The translations under genes and the position numbers were made by a program. From DAOTTX01 sp034437515 (lineage in GTDB: Bacteria; Chloroflexota; Anaerolineae; Aggregatilineales; Phototrophicaceae): a stretch of DNA of 29,478 bases. The DNA is taken from NCBI GenBank assembly GCA_034437515.1, contig DAOTTX010000461.1, positions 1 to 29,478 on the forward strand, given 5' to 3'. Of the stretch, positions 1 through 8,058 are shown one piece after another. Under the pieces are notes generated by a model. The model did no database searches. It had not been told where the DNA came from and was given only the letters and a program-made list of their open reading frames with translations. The stretch's first letter is position 1. Every line of letters begins with the position of its first letter.

Positions 1-1115
1 TCCATGTAGATGGGGTACAGCGTCGAAGGGCCGACCACAATCGCCCGGTGCGGGTCACACAGCACGATCTGTGCGCCCATGCCGTTGAGCTTATCCACGA
101 AGATCAAGCGGTTGTTATACAGCTTCTCGTGGATCAACGAGGTGCCGCGTGCCTGCGTCGCGATGACCGTCGCCATCGCCATCAGATCTGAGGGAAAACC
201 GGGCCAGGGCGCAGATTCGATGCTGGCATCGACGTCTTCTTCGCGGTTGGAGACGATTAAATCGCCGTGCTTGGGGACGAAGATCAATGTTTCATCGAGG
301 TCGAGATTAATCCCTAAGCGCCGGTAAATCTTATGGATGATGCGCATATCCTTGTAACGAATACCGTTGATCTGCACGCGACCACCGGAAAGAGCAGCAA
401 TTGCCGCCACACTCGCCGCTTCGATGTGATTCGGGCCGACCGTCACCTCAACGCCGTGCAGGTGGGGTGCCTCACTGTTGACCGGTCGCCCGAAAACGCG
501 CAACACGTTAGACCCGGTGTTATGCACCTGCCCGCCCATCGCCTCTAACATATGACAGAGTTCCTGCACATGCGGTTCGCTGGCGGCGTTGTGGATAACC
601 GTCTCGTGCCCAAAGACGACCGACAGCATCACCACTAAAGCAGTCGCGGTGACACTCGTCTCACTCAGAATGATGTCCTTATATTCCCAATGTGCCGCAC
701 GGATCTCGACCGCGCCTTCCATGATGACCACATTAAAGCCCAGGTCGCGCAGGGCTTCGAGGTGAGTGCGGATGCGGTTCAACGGGAAATCAAGTTCGAG
801 GCGCACGTAATGCCGCCGCGCCAAAATCGGCGCGATGTAGAGCAACCCGCCGACCTCATCCTGCGTGAGTTCACGTTTGGTGATCTGCTCCGCCCGGATG
901 GTCAATGTGCCCCCGGCGTCACGTTTAAAATTTGCGCCCAGTCGCTCGGCAATCTTGAGCATGGCATTGGTAGTGGTAGTATCCGGCAGGTTGTGAATAG
1001 TGCTGCGCTCGTCCGTTAGCAGAGAAGCCGCTAAGAGCGCAATCGCCGCGTTGACGTTGCCGCCCGGTTGGTAATGCCCGTTGAGCGGTTGCCCGCCTTC
1101 AACCCTGATTCGCAT
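1..1115 (-). CDS. MurA-like enolpyruvyl transferase homologue, partial (C-terminus off the left edge)
   Basis: The frame opens at ATG 1115 after a GAGAGGAAA ribosome site and runs off the left edge, giving about 371 of the usual 420-430 residues. The fold is recognisably the EPSP-synthase/MurA family: MurA joins enolpyruvate from PEP to UDP-GlcNAc in the first committed step of peptidoglycan synthesis. The opening IRVEGGQPLNG, the PSDLMA segment (D310, matching E. coli D305) and NNRLIF (R336, matching R331) are conserved. However, an ungapped N-terminal alignment puts Val21 where E. coli has Lys22. The GG-C-x-IG-x-R loop carrying Cys115 and Arg120 is replaced by a shorter segment around residues 105-114. 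Asp109 might stand in for Cys115, as Asp does in naturally fosfomycin-resistant MurA. It lies 17 bp downstream of the radical SAM gene, probably in the same transcript. It may be a second, altered-function MurA paralogue rather than the essential enzyme. Confidence 0.85.
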   Translation of the reverse strand, partial: MRIRVEGGQPLNGHYQPGGNVNAAIALLAASLLTDERSTIHNLPDTTTTNAMLKIAERLGANFKRDAGGTLTIRAEQITKRELTQDEVGGLLYIAPILARRHYVRLELDFPLNRIRTHLEALRDLGFNVVIMEGAVEIRAAHWEYKDIILSETSVTATALVVMLSVVFGHETVIHNAASEPHVQELCHMLEAMGGQVHNTGSNVLRVFGRPVNSEAPHLHGVEVTVGPNHIEAASVAAIAALSGGRVQINGIRYKDMRIIHKIYRRLGINLDLDETLIFVPKHGDLIVSNREEDVDASIESAPWPGFPSDLMAMATVIATQARGTSLIHEKLYNNRLIFVDKLNGMGAQIVLCDPHRAIVVGPSTLYPIYM

Positions 1116-1132
1116 AGCTTTTTCCTCTCAGC

Positions 1133-3046
1133 TCAGTTGAGCAGTGTCACGTTAGATTGACGCTTGCCACGTTCGCTGATCGGCTTAACTGGCGAACATT
1201 CCCAGGCCATATCTTCGGTTTGTGAGCGGATGTCCTTGAACTTGGGTAGAATGCCGCAGGCGAAGCACTTATCACGGCAGTCCACGCGGGTTTCACCCTT
1301 GAGGCTCATCAGATAGTCGTCGCGCAGGAATTTCTTATGTACGGCGACGTCGATGTGATCCCAGGGGAAGACCTCATCAATGTGACGCTCCCGCCAGGTA
1401 TAAAAAGTCGGGTCAATGCCGAGTTCATCGAAGGCTTGCAACCAGTTCATATGATAATGTTCGTCCTGCCAGGCGTCGAACTTACAGCCAAGTTGCCACG
1501 CCCGTTCGATCACATCAGCAATGCGACGATCCCCGCGTGAGAGCCAGCCCTCAAATTCGCTCGACTCGATGTCGTTCCAGCGCAGGTGCATCCCCTGTCC
1601 GCGCAGTTGATCTTTGAGTAGCTTCTGCTTGGCTTTGATCTGCTCGTGACTGTCCTGTGGCACCCACTGGAACGGTGTGTGCGGCTTGGGGATGAACGTA
1701 CTCACGCCGACGTTAACGTTGGCCTTGTTGCCGAGCAGTTTGTGTCCTTCTTTGAGCACCGCATGGCACAAATCAACGATGGCCTGTACATCTTCTAACG
1801 TTTCGTCGGGATGTCCGATCATGAAATAGAATTTGATGGTGCGCCACCCGCGTGAGTAGACATCACGGGCGGTTTGTAGCACCTGCTCATCCGGCACAAA
1901 CTTGTTGATGCGGTTGCGCATGTGTTCGGTTGCCGCTTCCGGCGCGAAGGTAAAGCCGCTGCGCCGCGTATCGCCGATGCGGTCGAGTAATTCCGCGCTG
2001 GTCGATTCAATGCGTAAGCTGGGTAGGCTAAGGCTCAGACCGCTGTCCTTATAGACCTCGTTGACCGTGCGTGTTAGCTCATCGACATAGACGTAATCCG
2101 ACGAGGACAGACTCAACAGGCTGATTTCCTCGAAACCGGTATACTCGATGATCTCCTCAATCGCCGCCATCACCTCTGACACCGGGCGCTCACGTACCGG
2201 GCGCGTGACCATCCCCGCGTGGCAAAAACGACAGCCGCGTGTGCAACCGCGCATAATCTCAATCGGGGCGCGATTGTGCACGGTGTCGATGTTAGGTACA
2301 AGGAACTTCGTAAACGGCTCCGGCAGCACGGGTACGATGCGCTTGAGTACCCGCGCCGGCGTGACTGGATTTTTCGATACGATCTCGCGCACGGTGTTGT
2401 CGTCGTTGTAGCTGACCTCGTAGAAGCGCGGCACATACATCCCCTGCACCCCGGCGACCGCTTCCAATTGCTCGTGACGGCTTGCACCGCGCATGGATTG
2501 CAGCAACCGCGCCACTTCCCCGATGATCTCCTCACCTTCGCCGATCACAAAGGCGTCAATAAACGCCGCCATCGGTTCCGGGTTATAGCAGGAATGCCCC
2601 CCGGCAATAATCAGCGGATAGCTCTCGTCCCGGTCGAGACTGCGCACCGGCATATCTGCCAGGTCGATCATGTTTAAAACGTTGGTAAACAACTGCTCGT
2701 ATGGGATGCTGATGCCTAGCAGGTCGAAGTCGCGGATCTGGCGTTTGTTTTCCAGCGAGAACAGCGGCACATCACGCGCCCGCATGATCGCTTCCATATC
2801 CATCCAGGGCGAGAACACCCGCTCCGCCAGCATATCCGCTTGCCGGTTGATCTGGTCGTAAAGCAGCATGATCCCCAGGTTGGACATGCCCAGATCGTAA
2901 ATATCGGGGAAGGCCAGCGCGACCTTAAAATCGGTCGTCGCCCAGTCCTTGACGACGCTGTTGTATTCCCCGCCGACGTAGCGACCGGGCTTTTCGACAT
3001 CCAATAGAACACGATCCAGAATACGTTCGATCTGCTGTGGTTGCAT
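1133..3046 (-). CDS. TIGR03960-type B12-binding-like radical SAM protein
   Basis: A 637-residue protein that I recognise as the TIGR03960 family of uncharacterised radical SAM enzymes. Residues roughly 35-190 resemble a cobalamin-binding-type Rossmann domain (segments DIYDLGMSNLG and IIAGGHSC). The radical SAM CxxxCxxC cluster is C268, C272 and C275 in RGCTRGCRFCHAG, and would bind the 4Fe-4S cluster that cleaves S-adenosylmethionine. A further Cys-rich motif, CRDKCFACG, lies near the C-terminus. The start at ATG 3046 follows GAGGTGTAGGAT. Its usual partner, a TIGR03936/DUF2344 protein, is in many bacteria fused to it or next to it. Here that partner is about 6 kb away, at 8976-9641. Substrate unknown; an RNA or protein modification role would be a guess. 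Confidence 0.9.
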   Translation of the reverse strand: MQPQQIERILDRVLLDVEKPGRYVGGEYNSVVKDWATTDFKVALAFPDIYDLGMSNLGIMLLYDQINRQADMLAERVFSPWMDMEAIMRARDVPLFSLENKRQIRDFDLLGISIPYEQLFTNVLNMIDLADMPVRSLDRDESYPLIIAGGHSCYNPEPMAAFIDAFVIGEGEEIIGEVARLLQSMRGASRHEQLEAVAGVQGMYVPRFYEVSYNDDNTVREIVSKNPVTPARVLKRIVPVLPEPFTKFLVPNIDTVHNRAPIEIMRGCTRGCRFCHAGMVTRPVRERPVSEVMAAIEEIIEYTGFEEISLLSLSSSDYVYVDELTRTVNEVYKDSGLSLSLPSLRIESTSAELLDRIGDTRRSGFTFAPEAATEHMRNRINKFVPDEQVLQTARDVYSRGWRTIKFYFMIGHPDETLEDVQAIVDLCHAVLKEGHKLLGNKANVNVGVSTFIPKPHTPFQWVPQDSHEQIKAKQKLLKDQLRGQGMHLRWNDIESSEFEGWLSRGDRRIADVIERAWQLGCKFDAWQDEHYHMNWLQAFDELGIDPTFYTWRERHIDEVFPWDHIDVAVHKKFLRDDYLMSLKGETRVDCRDKCFACGILPKFKDIRSQTEDMAWECSPVKPISERGKRQSNVTLLN

Positions 3047-3112
3047 ATCCTACACCTCTAGATTTCTGCTAAAATTACAGCGTCTGCTCGACTTTGCAAC
3101 GGAGTAACACCC

Positions 3113-4303
3113 ATGTCTCGCATATTGATCCTGATTTTGCTCACGCTCATCATATCAAATCTGGGGGCGATTGCCCAAGAGGAAGAACCGCCGACGGTCA
3201 TCACGGCGGAGAACCTTAATCAACTGGTGCCGTTGGCGACCGTAGACTTCGCCGATGGTTTTGTCATCCCGGTGCTGCCGCCCGTCAACGGCGATGCCCC
3301 CACCGAACCACCGGAGGTCGTCACCCCGGTGTTTAACACCGGGCGCTTCGTGATGAACCGCACCGGTGATGCTTACGCGGTCTACCCGACAGATAACACC
3401 GTGCGTGTAGTCAACGCCGACGGCGAACAAACGTTGATGATCGAGCCACCGATCAACGCCGACGACACCACCGCGATTCCGGTCGATGCCGCCTTCGGTG
3501 ACTTTACGATCCCGCTGCCGCTGTTCGCGCTCTACCAGACGGCGACCGGTTACGCGGTCGTCCCCGACGACGGACAGATTTACGGCAGTCCGTTTACCAC
3601 CCTCTTGGTCGAAGATGAGGGTGCGTTGCCACAGGAAGTGTGGGCCGCGTGCGATGGCGAGAGTTATTATGATTGCGCACCCTGGGTACTGGTCGGACGG
3701 GATAGGCTGGCGGTCGCCGAACTTCCCTCACAGATGGCGCTCGACACACAGAATGCCTTTGCCGAAACCCAAACTCTCACCGACATGGACTACCGGCCTT
3801 ACGGCCCCGACAGCGAAGAAAATGTGCTGATCCGTGTCGGTCGGGTGGAAGCGCCAACCGTCATCACCGCCTCAGATGAAGGCAGCGTCAACCGCTGGAA
3901 TCTGGAAGCCGACGAGATCACCGTACAGGGCACCGTCGAAGGCGGCCCGGCAGTTTTTGGGCAGGTCAGCGCCAATGACCGTTACTTCGCCTGGCGTGAT
4001 CCGATGTCCGAAGCATTGCATCTGCTGGATTTTGACAGCGGTGAAAGTCAGCAAATCGCCGAACTCAACGGTGACTATGCGCAATTTTTCCTGGTCACCG
4101 ATACCGGTGATCTGATCTTCGCCGTGCATCTCAATGATGAACCGGTGGTCATCGCCTGGGATACAGCGACTGGTGACCGCTACAATCTCGGTGAATACCG
4201 CGAGTGCAGCCGCGAACTCGACATGGCTCGCTTGAGCGACGACGGCGCGACCCTTGCCATCGGTTGTGATACCGGACTGGAACTCTGGCGCGTGGGTGAA
4301 TGA
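3113..4303 (+). CDS. Secreted beta-propeller-like (WD40-like) protein, first of a tandem pair
   Basis: A 396-residue protein with a clear N-terminal signal peptide: a hydrophobic stretch at residues 4-20 ending near AIAQEEE, so probably exported. The mature part is rich in short beta-strand repeats ending in aromatic/acidic turns, such as DEGSVNRWNLEADE, VIAWDTATGDR and IGCDTGLELWRV, typical of WD40/YVTN-type propellers. No catalytic motif is visible. The C-terminal half is clearly similar to the next gene (shared VKRWNLE/VNRWNLE, VIAWD-TG-R and IGCD-GL-WRV blocks), so the pair arose by tandem duplication. GGAG lies about eight bases before ATG 3113, and the stop overlaps the next start (ATGA). 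The function is unknown; an extracytoplasmic binding or scaffold role is plausible. Confidence 0.8.
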   Translation: MSRILILILLTLIISNLGAIAQEEEPPTVITAENLNQLVPLATVDFADGFVIPVLPPVNGDAPTEPPEVVTPVFNTGRFVMNRTGDAYAVYPTDNTVRVVNADGEQTLMIEPPINADDTTAIPVDAAFGDFTIPLPLFALYQTATGYAVVPDDGQIYGSPFTTLLVEDEGALPQEVWAACDGESYYDCAPWVLVGRDRLAVAELPSQMALDTQNAFAETQTLTDMDYRPYGPDSEENVLIRVGRVEAPTVITASDEGSVNRWNLEADEITVQGTVEGGPAVFGQVSANDRYFAWRDPMSEALHLLDFDSGESQQIAELNGDYAQFFLVTDTGDLIFAVHLNDEPVVIAWDTATGDRYNLGEYRECSRELDMARLSDDGATLAIGCDTGLELWRVGE

Positions 4304-5445
4304 TGCGCCCGTTTCCTCTACTCGCGCTGTTGCTGCTCTGCTGCGGCTGGCAACTCACCGCACAATCCGCGACGGAACCACTCACCCTGGATACGCTCGC
4401 CCGTTTCGAGTCCGTACAGCGTATCGACTTCCCCGCTGATTTACCGATTGATTCGGGCTGGTTTACATTGAGTGCCGATGGACGTTACGCAGCGGTCACC
4501 CGACGCGATAACGGGCTGGTGATCTTCGACACGGTGACGGGCGAACAGGTCGAAACCTATACAATGGGTGGGCGCGTGGACTGGGCGGCGCTGTTAGATG
4601 AGGTCAGTTGTACACCGGGTTGTGAAACACGCATCCGATGGGACACGTTGCTGCTTACCCAGGTCAGCGAGGCCGGGTCAGTGCAAAATGCACTTTTCAT
4701 CGATGACTCGACGCTGTGGACGTTGCACGCGACCATAGAGGGCTATTTCCTCAGTCGTTATAACGTAGGCGACGCCACCTACTTCTTGATGCGGGTGCCG
4801 GTGCCGGTAGAAGAACGACCGGTGCGCGTGTGGGCGGAGGCCGATGCTGTATGGTTGGAAGTCGCGGCAGAAACACCTTACGTCATACGTATCCCCGACC
4901 CACAGCAGCATGATTCACTGCCGCCTGTTAGGACGCTACCCGCCGCCCCTTATGCAGATCAAACCGCTATCGCCCGTAACAGCCGCACTCAGGCACCACT
5001 GGCGATTACGTCCGATGGCACCGGACTGGTCAAACGTTGGAATCTGGAAACGGGCACGTTGATCGACTCTTTGCGGGTGGCGCAGGTGCCACAATTCAGC
5101 CGCATCAACGATGGTAACACCCATCGCCTGGCGTTGCGCGTCGATGATGTGCTGTTATTGGCAGATTTCGCCGATGGCGTAACCCGAACCCTGGCACCGC
5201 TAGCAGCCGAACCATCCGCGCTGATCGTCAACCCGGCGGGTGATCTCGTGTTAGGTGTGGCGTTAGATACCACACCAGTCATCGTCGCGTGGGATGCGAC
5301 TACCGGCGAACGCGGCGAAATCGGCACTTACCGCGGCGACTGCGACCGCATCCCTGATATGGTACGACTCAGCGCGGACGGCACAACACTGGTCATCGGG
5401 TGTGATGCCGGGCTGGATGTATGGCGCGTCATTGGGAGCGAATAG
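4300..5445 (+). CDS. Secreted beta-propeller-like protein, second of a tandem pair
   Basis: A 381-residue paralogue of the preceding gene. It starts at an ATG overlapping that gene's stop codon by four bases, so the two are probably translationally coupled. Residues 1-22 form a leucine-rich signal peptide ending near LTAQSA. Visible propeller strands include GRYAAVTRRDNGLVIFDTVTG, a WD40-like SDGTGLVKRWNLETGTLID, and the C-terminal VIAWDATTGER and IGCDAGLDVWRV blocks shared with its neighbour. There is a short disulphide-like CTPGC around residue 105. The N-terminal half has diverged much more than the C-terminal half. No enzymatic signature is visible. Both proteins would be exported together. 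Confidence 0.8.
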   Translation: MMRPFPLLALLLLCCGWQLTAQSATEPLTLDTLARFESVQRIDFPADLPIDSGWFTLSADGRYAAVTRRDNGLVIFDTVTGEQVETYTMGGRVDWAALLDEVSCTPGCETRIRWDTLLLTQVSEAGSVQNALFIDDSTLWTLHATIEGYFLSRYNVGDATYFLMRVPVPVEERPVRVWAEADAVWLEVAAETPYVIRIPDPQQHDSLPPVRTLPAAPYADQTAIARNSRTQAPLAITSDGTGLVKRWNLETGTLIDSLRVAQVPQFSRINDGNTHRLALRVDDVLLLADFADGVTRTLAPLAAEPSALIVNPAGDLVLGVALDTTPVIVAWDATTGERGEIGTYRGDCDRIPDMVRLSADGTTLVIGCDAGLDVWRVIGSE

Positions 5446-5461
5446 CGAATCGGGGTACAAT
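5432..5461 (+). promoter_or_regulatory. Possible sigma-A promoter for the DinB-fold gene
   Basis: TTGGGA at 5432-5437 and TACAAT at 5456-5461 are separated by 18 bases. They overlap the end of the upstream reading frame and lie about 55 bases before ATG 5517. The -10 box is good and the -35 box weak. Confidence 0.35.
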
Positions 5462-5516
5462 ATTGTTCACAGACCTGTAGATACTTACAGCTACTTCTAT
5501 CGGGAGACAATTATCT

Positions 5517-6023
5517 ATGATGACGACTGACCTCATCCGCACCCTCTACGATTATAATTACTGGGCCAACGAGTTGATCTGGAACAGCATCGAAAAGCTC
5601 AACGATGGCGACTTCGAGAAAAACACCGAATACTCCTGGGGATCGATCAAAACGCAACTCGTCCAGACGATGAACACCGAATGGATGTGGTTTTATCGCC
5701 TGCGGGGGGAAACACCGAAAAATGTGCTCCGACCTGAGGACTTCCCCTCCCATGACAGCATCAAGCAAAAGTGGCGTGAAGTCGAGGCACAGGTGCGTGG
5801 CTACCTGAATACGCTTAACGACGACGAGCTTAAGGCGAAGTTTGAGTACACCACGGCGAGCGGCAAATCGCACACACAAAGCATCGGGGAAATCCTGCTG
5901 CATGTGATTATTAGCAGCACCGATCATCGCGCTCAAACCATCGCCATGCTACATATCCTCGGTATCGAGCCGGTCGAACAGGGTTTGATTTACTATCTGC
6001 GTGAACGCCAAGAGTTTGAGTAA
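5517..6023 (+). CDS. DinB/YfiT-fold four-helix protein with incomplete metal-binding histidines
   Basis: A 168-residue helical protein that I recognise as DinB superfamily: an N-terminal YDYNYWANELIW helix and a C-terminal LLHVIISSTDHRAQ helix. Most members bind a divalent metal through three His residues and act as thiol-dependent transferases or hydrolases. Here the first-ligand helix reads LVQTMNTEWMW with no His. In the second motif, the usual NHxxHHRGQ is changed to ISSTDHRAQ, so at most one canonical His (in DHR) and a nearby Asp remain. Metal binding may therefore be lost or altered. GGGAG precedes the start, which could be either of two adjacent ATGs at 5517 and 5520. No neighbour suggests a substrate. 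Confidence 0.8.
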   Translation: MMTTDLIRTLYDYNYWANELIWNSIEKLNDGDFEKNTEYSWGSIKTQLVQTMNTEWMWFYRLRGETPKNVLRPEDFPSHDSIKQKWREVEAQVRGYLNTLNDDELKAKFEYTTASGKSHTQSIGEILLHVIISSTDHRAQTIAMLHILGIEPVEQGLIYYLRERQEFE

Positions 6024-6115
6024 ATTTAAATGTGAGGAATTCGTGACATTTTACACTAACGCCACCCAAACCATTGTCTTACAATGAATAAAAGATAAAT
6101 TGACGGAGGCGTGAA

Positions 6116-6631
6116 ATGTCAAATAAAATCCTCATCACTTATGCGACTCGCAGTGGCTCCACAATTGCGATTGCAGAAACCATCCAGGAGACACTCAAAA
6201 CGCAGGGCTACCGCGTAGACCTGAAACGTGTTGACCATGTATTCAATCTTGACCGGTACGACGCTGTGATTGTTGGCAGCGCGATCCGAACTGGCGCATG
6301 GTTGCCGGAAGCGGTTGAATTCGTCGAAGAACATCAAGATGTGCTTAGATCCAAGCCGACCGCCCTCTTCGCCGCCTGTATGACACTTCAAGAGGATACA
6401 CCCGAAAACCGGGAAACCGTGCGTCACTACGTTGATGCGGTCTGCGACCTTGTTAAGCCGGTCGATGTTGGCCTTTTCGCCGGTGCACTGGATTATCAGG
6501 AACTATCCTTCCTGACGGAGATGCTCAGCCGCGTGATGCGTGTACCAGAGGGCGACTATCGCAACTGGAAAGCCATCGAAGAATGGACAAAGACGGTCGC
6601 GCCCAAGCTGATGCCGGAACCAGTACGATAG
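6116..6631 (+). CDS. Flavodoxin-domain protein, HemG-like
   Basis: A 171-residue protein covering one flavodoxin domain. The N-terminal ILITYATRSGSTIAIAE is the phosphate-binding loop for FMN, followed by the DAVIVGSAIRTGAWLPEA and LFAACMTLQEDTPENR segments seen in the flavodoxin/protoporphyrinogen-oxidase (HemG) family. E. coli HemG is 181 residues and oxidises protoporphyrinogen IX in haem synthesis. Similarity in length and in the loop after the central strand fits, but no haem gene lies nearby, so a general electron-transfer role is equally possible. A strong GGAGG sits six bases before ATG 6116. Its TAG stop directly abuts the TAG of the opposite-strand kinase-like gene, leaving no intergenic space. 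Confidence 0.8.
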   Translation: MSNKILITYATRSGSTIAIAETIQETLKTQGYRVDLKRVDHVFNLDRYDAVIVGSAIRTGAWLPEAVEFVEEHQDVLRSKPTALFAACMTLQEDTPENRETVRHYVDAVCDLVKPVDVGLFAGALDYQELSFLTEMLSRVMRVPEGDYRNWKAIEEWTKTVAPKLMPEPVR

Positions 6632-7537
6632 CTACGTCAGCAGTGCCCGGTAACGGCGATTGCGTTCTGCCGAATCAATTGAGGCCGGTTCTAACACGCC
6701 GATGGTTTCAACACAGAAAGACGCTGCAACTGCGCCCATAATAGCAGCCTCTTGCAGCGTCTTTCCCCGCATTAGCCCGCACAGCAACGCCCCACAATAC
6801 ACATTCCCTGCGCCGGTCTGGTCGATGACTTCCGGCACCGGCACCGCACCGACCCGCCAGCGATCACCCGAACGATGCCCGACGAGTGACCCCGCAGCGC
6901 CTAACCGCAGCGCGACCGCCTGCGCACCATCCTCGAAGAAGGCATCTAACAGCGCATCCGGTGATTTACGCCCGTAGATTGTCTGCGCCTCTTGCAAGTT
7001 CGGTGAGATCAACGTCACCGGGCAATTCCGCACCGCTGCCTGAAACTCATCCCGGTAAGCAGGCTGCATCCCCAGCGCGTTTGGCTCCCATAAGATCATC
7101 CCGTCAACCTGCCGCTGCCATGTAGCGATACCCGCATAATCTTGCAGCAGGTAATACGCCCGCGCCTCGTGATAGGCCGCCGGTAAGTCTGCCGGTTTCG
7201 TCCCGGTGACGAACGGTGCGGTCACGTCCACACGATGAACCTCACGCCGGGTGCCATCATGCTCGAAAAGCTGCCATGCCCGCATCTGCGGCAAGCCCAA
7301 CCGCACGAGACCCTGTGTGTCTAAATATCGTTCCAGACGTGGCAGCACATCAGTGGGTAAACCCTGACCGACATAAGCTGAAAGACCGGGGCGCTCTCCC
7401 CAGAGAGCGGCACCCATCAGCGCGTGGACGGTGCCGCCGCCAAGCTGCCCCATATGCGTCTGCCCATCCGGTAGCACGATGTCGTCGATGAATATCGCAC
7501 CAGCGCCTATCATATCGGGACTGTGCTTACCAACCAC
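6632..7537 (-). CDS. PfkB/ribokinase-fold protein with altered catalytic motif
   Basis: A 301-residue member of the PfkB sugar/nucleoside kinase family. It shows the N-terminal GGGTVHALMGAALWG region (substrate side) and the C-terminal anion-hole motif DQTGAGNVYCGAL. In active family members this motif is D-T-x-G-A-G-D, and the last Asp is the catalytic base; here it is Asn. The segment ILWEPNALGM and the ISPNLQEAQTIYG block (family N-x-x-E) are otherwise normal. GTG 7537 is chosen as start because GAGGTGA lies four bases upstream. psuG, whose usual partner psuK is also a PfkB kinase, is only about 500 bp away on the same strand, separated by an oppositely oriented gene. It could be a divergent PsuK, a MAK32-like protein or a non-catalytic ligand binder. 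Confidence 0.8.
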   Translation of the reverse strand: MVGKHSPDMIGAGAIFIDDIVLPDGQTHMGQLGGGTVHALMGAALWGERPGLSAYVGQGLPTDVLPRLERYLDTQGLVRLGLPQMRAWQLFEHDGTRREVHRVDVTAPFVTGTKPADLPAAYHEARAYYLLQDYAGIATWQRQVDGMILWEPNALGMQPAYRDEFQAAVRNCPVTLISPNLQEAQTIYGRKSPDALLDAFFEDGAQAVALRLGAAGSLVGHRSGDRWRVGAVPVPEVIDQTGAGNVYCGALLCGLMRGKTLQEAAIMGAVAASFCVETIGVLEPASIDSAERNRRYRALLT

Positions 7538-7631
7538 AAATCACCTCAAAACATGTATCCAATGAAAACGTAAGGAAAACACTAAGCCTTCCCGAAAGAC
7601 GTAAAACTCCGCTGAAGGGTGTAAAATTTTG

Positions 7632-7659
7632 TTGACCGTCACTCGCGCATTATGATAAT
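7632..7659 (+). promoter_or_regulatory. Probable sigma-A promoter for the pentapeptide-repeat gene
   Basis: TTGACC at 7632-7637 and GATAAT at 7654-7659 are separated by 16 bases, giving five of six consensus matches in each box. It lies in the divergent gap between the kinase-like gene and the pentapeptide-repeat gene, about 70 bases before ATG 7729. Confidence 0.6.
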
Positions 7660-7728
7660 GTTCAAGTCATCAGGCGAAAATTTAGCCCGACTGTACTCGA
7701 CGAGGAACACGGCAAAAGGCAAACCAGG

Positions 7729-8058
7729 ATGGCAATGCTCACTCGCTCCAAACTACAGCTTATCTTAAACGGACGCAAGAACCTCGCCGGCCTCGACCTC
7801 AACGGTATGGACTTTAGTAGTGCGAACCTTCGCAACACCGACCTGAGCGGGACGAACCTCGCCGGGTGTAACTTCGCCGGTGCCGATCTCTACGGCGCGA
7901 ACTTGAGCTATGCCTTTATGCACGGTGCTGACCTGAGCGATACGAACCTCGACGCCACCACCATGCTCAATACCAAGCTACTCAACGTCAACTTCGGCGA
8001 ACCGGCTTTCCTCTTCGAGGATGTGACCTTCGACGAGGACGTTTTCGCGGTCGCTTAA
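7729..8058 (+). CDS. Small pentapeptide-repeat protein
   Basis: A 109-residue protein whose central part, roughly residues 20-90, is a run of A(D/N)LxX pentapeptides (LDLNG, MDFSS, ANLRN, TDLSG, TNLAG, CNFAG, ADLYG, ANLSY). Such runs fold as a right-handed quadrilateral beta-helix. Family members range from DNA mimics that protect gyrase to structural proteins of unknown role. About thirteen repeats are visible, which is short, and an acidic tail (FEDVTFDEDVF) follows. ATG 7729 is preceded by AAAAGG at nine bases; ATG 7735 (six bases after CCAGG) is an alternative start. The stop overlaps the psuG stop on the other strand by four bases. No signal peptide is visible, so it is probably cytosolic. 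Confidence 0.85.
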   Translation: MAMLTRSKLQLILNGRKNLAGLDLNGMDFSSANLRNTDLSGTNLAGCNFAGADLYGANLSYAFMHGADLSDTNLDATTMLNTKLLNVNFGEPAFLFEDVTFDEDVFAVA

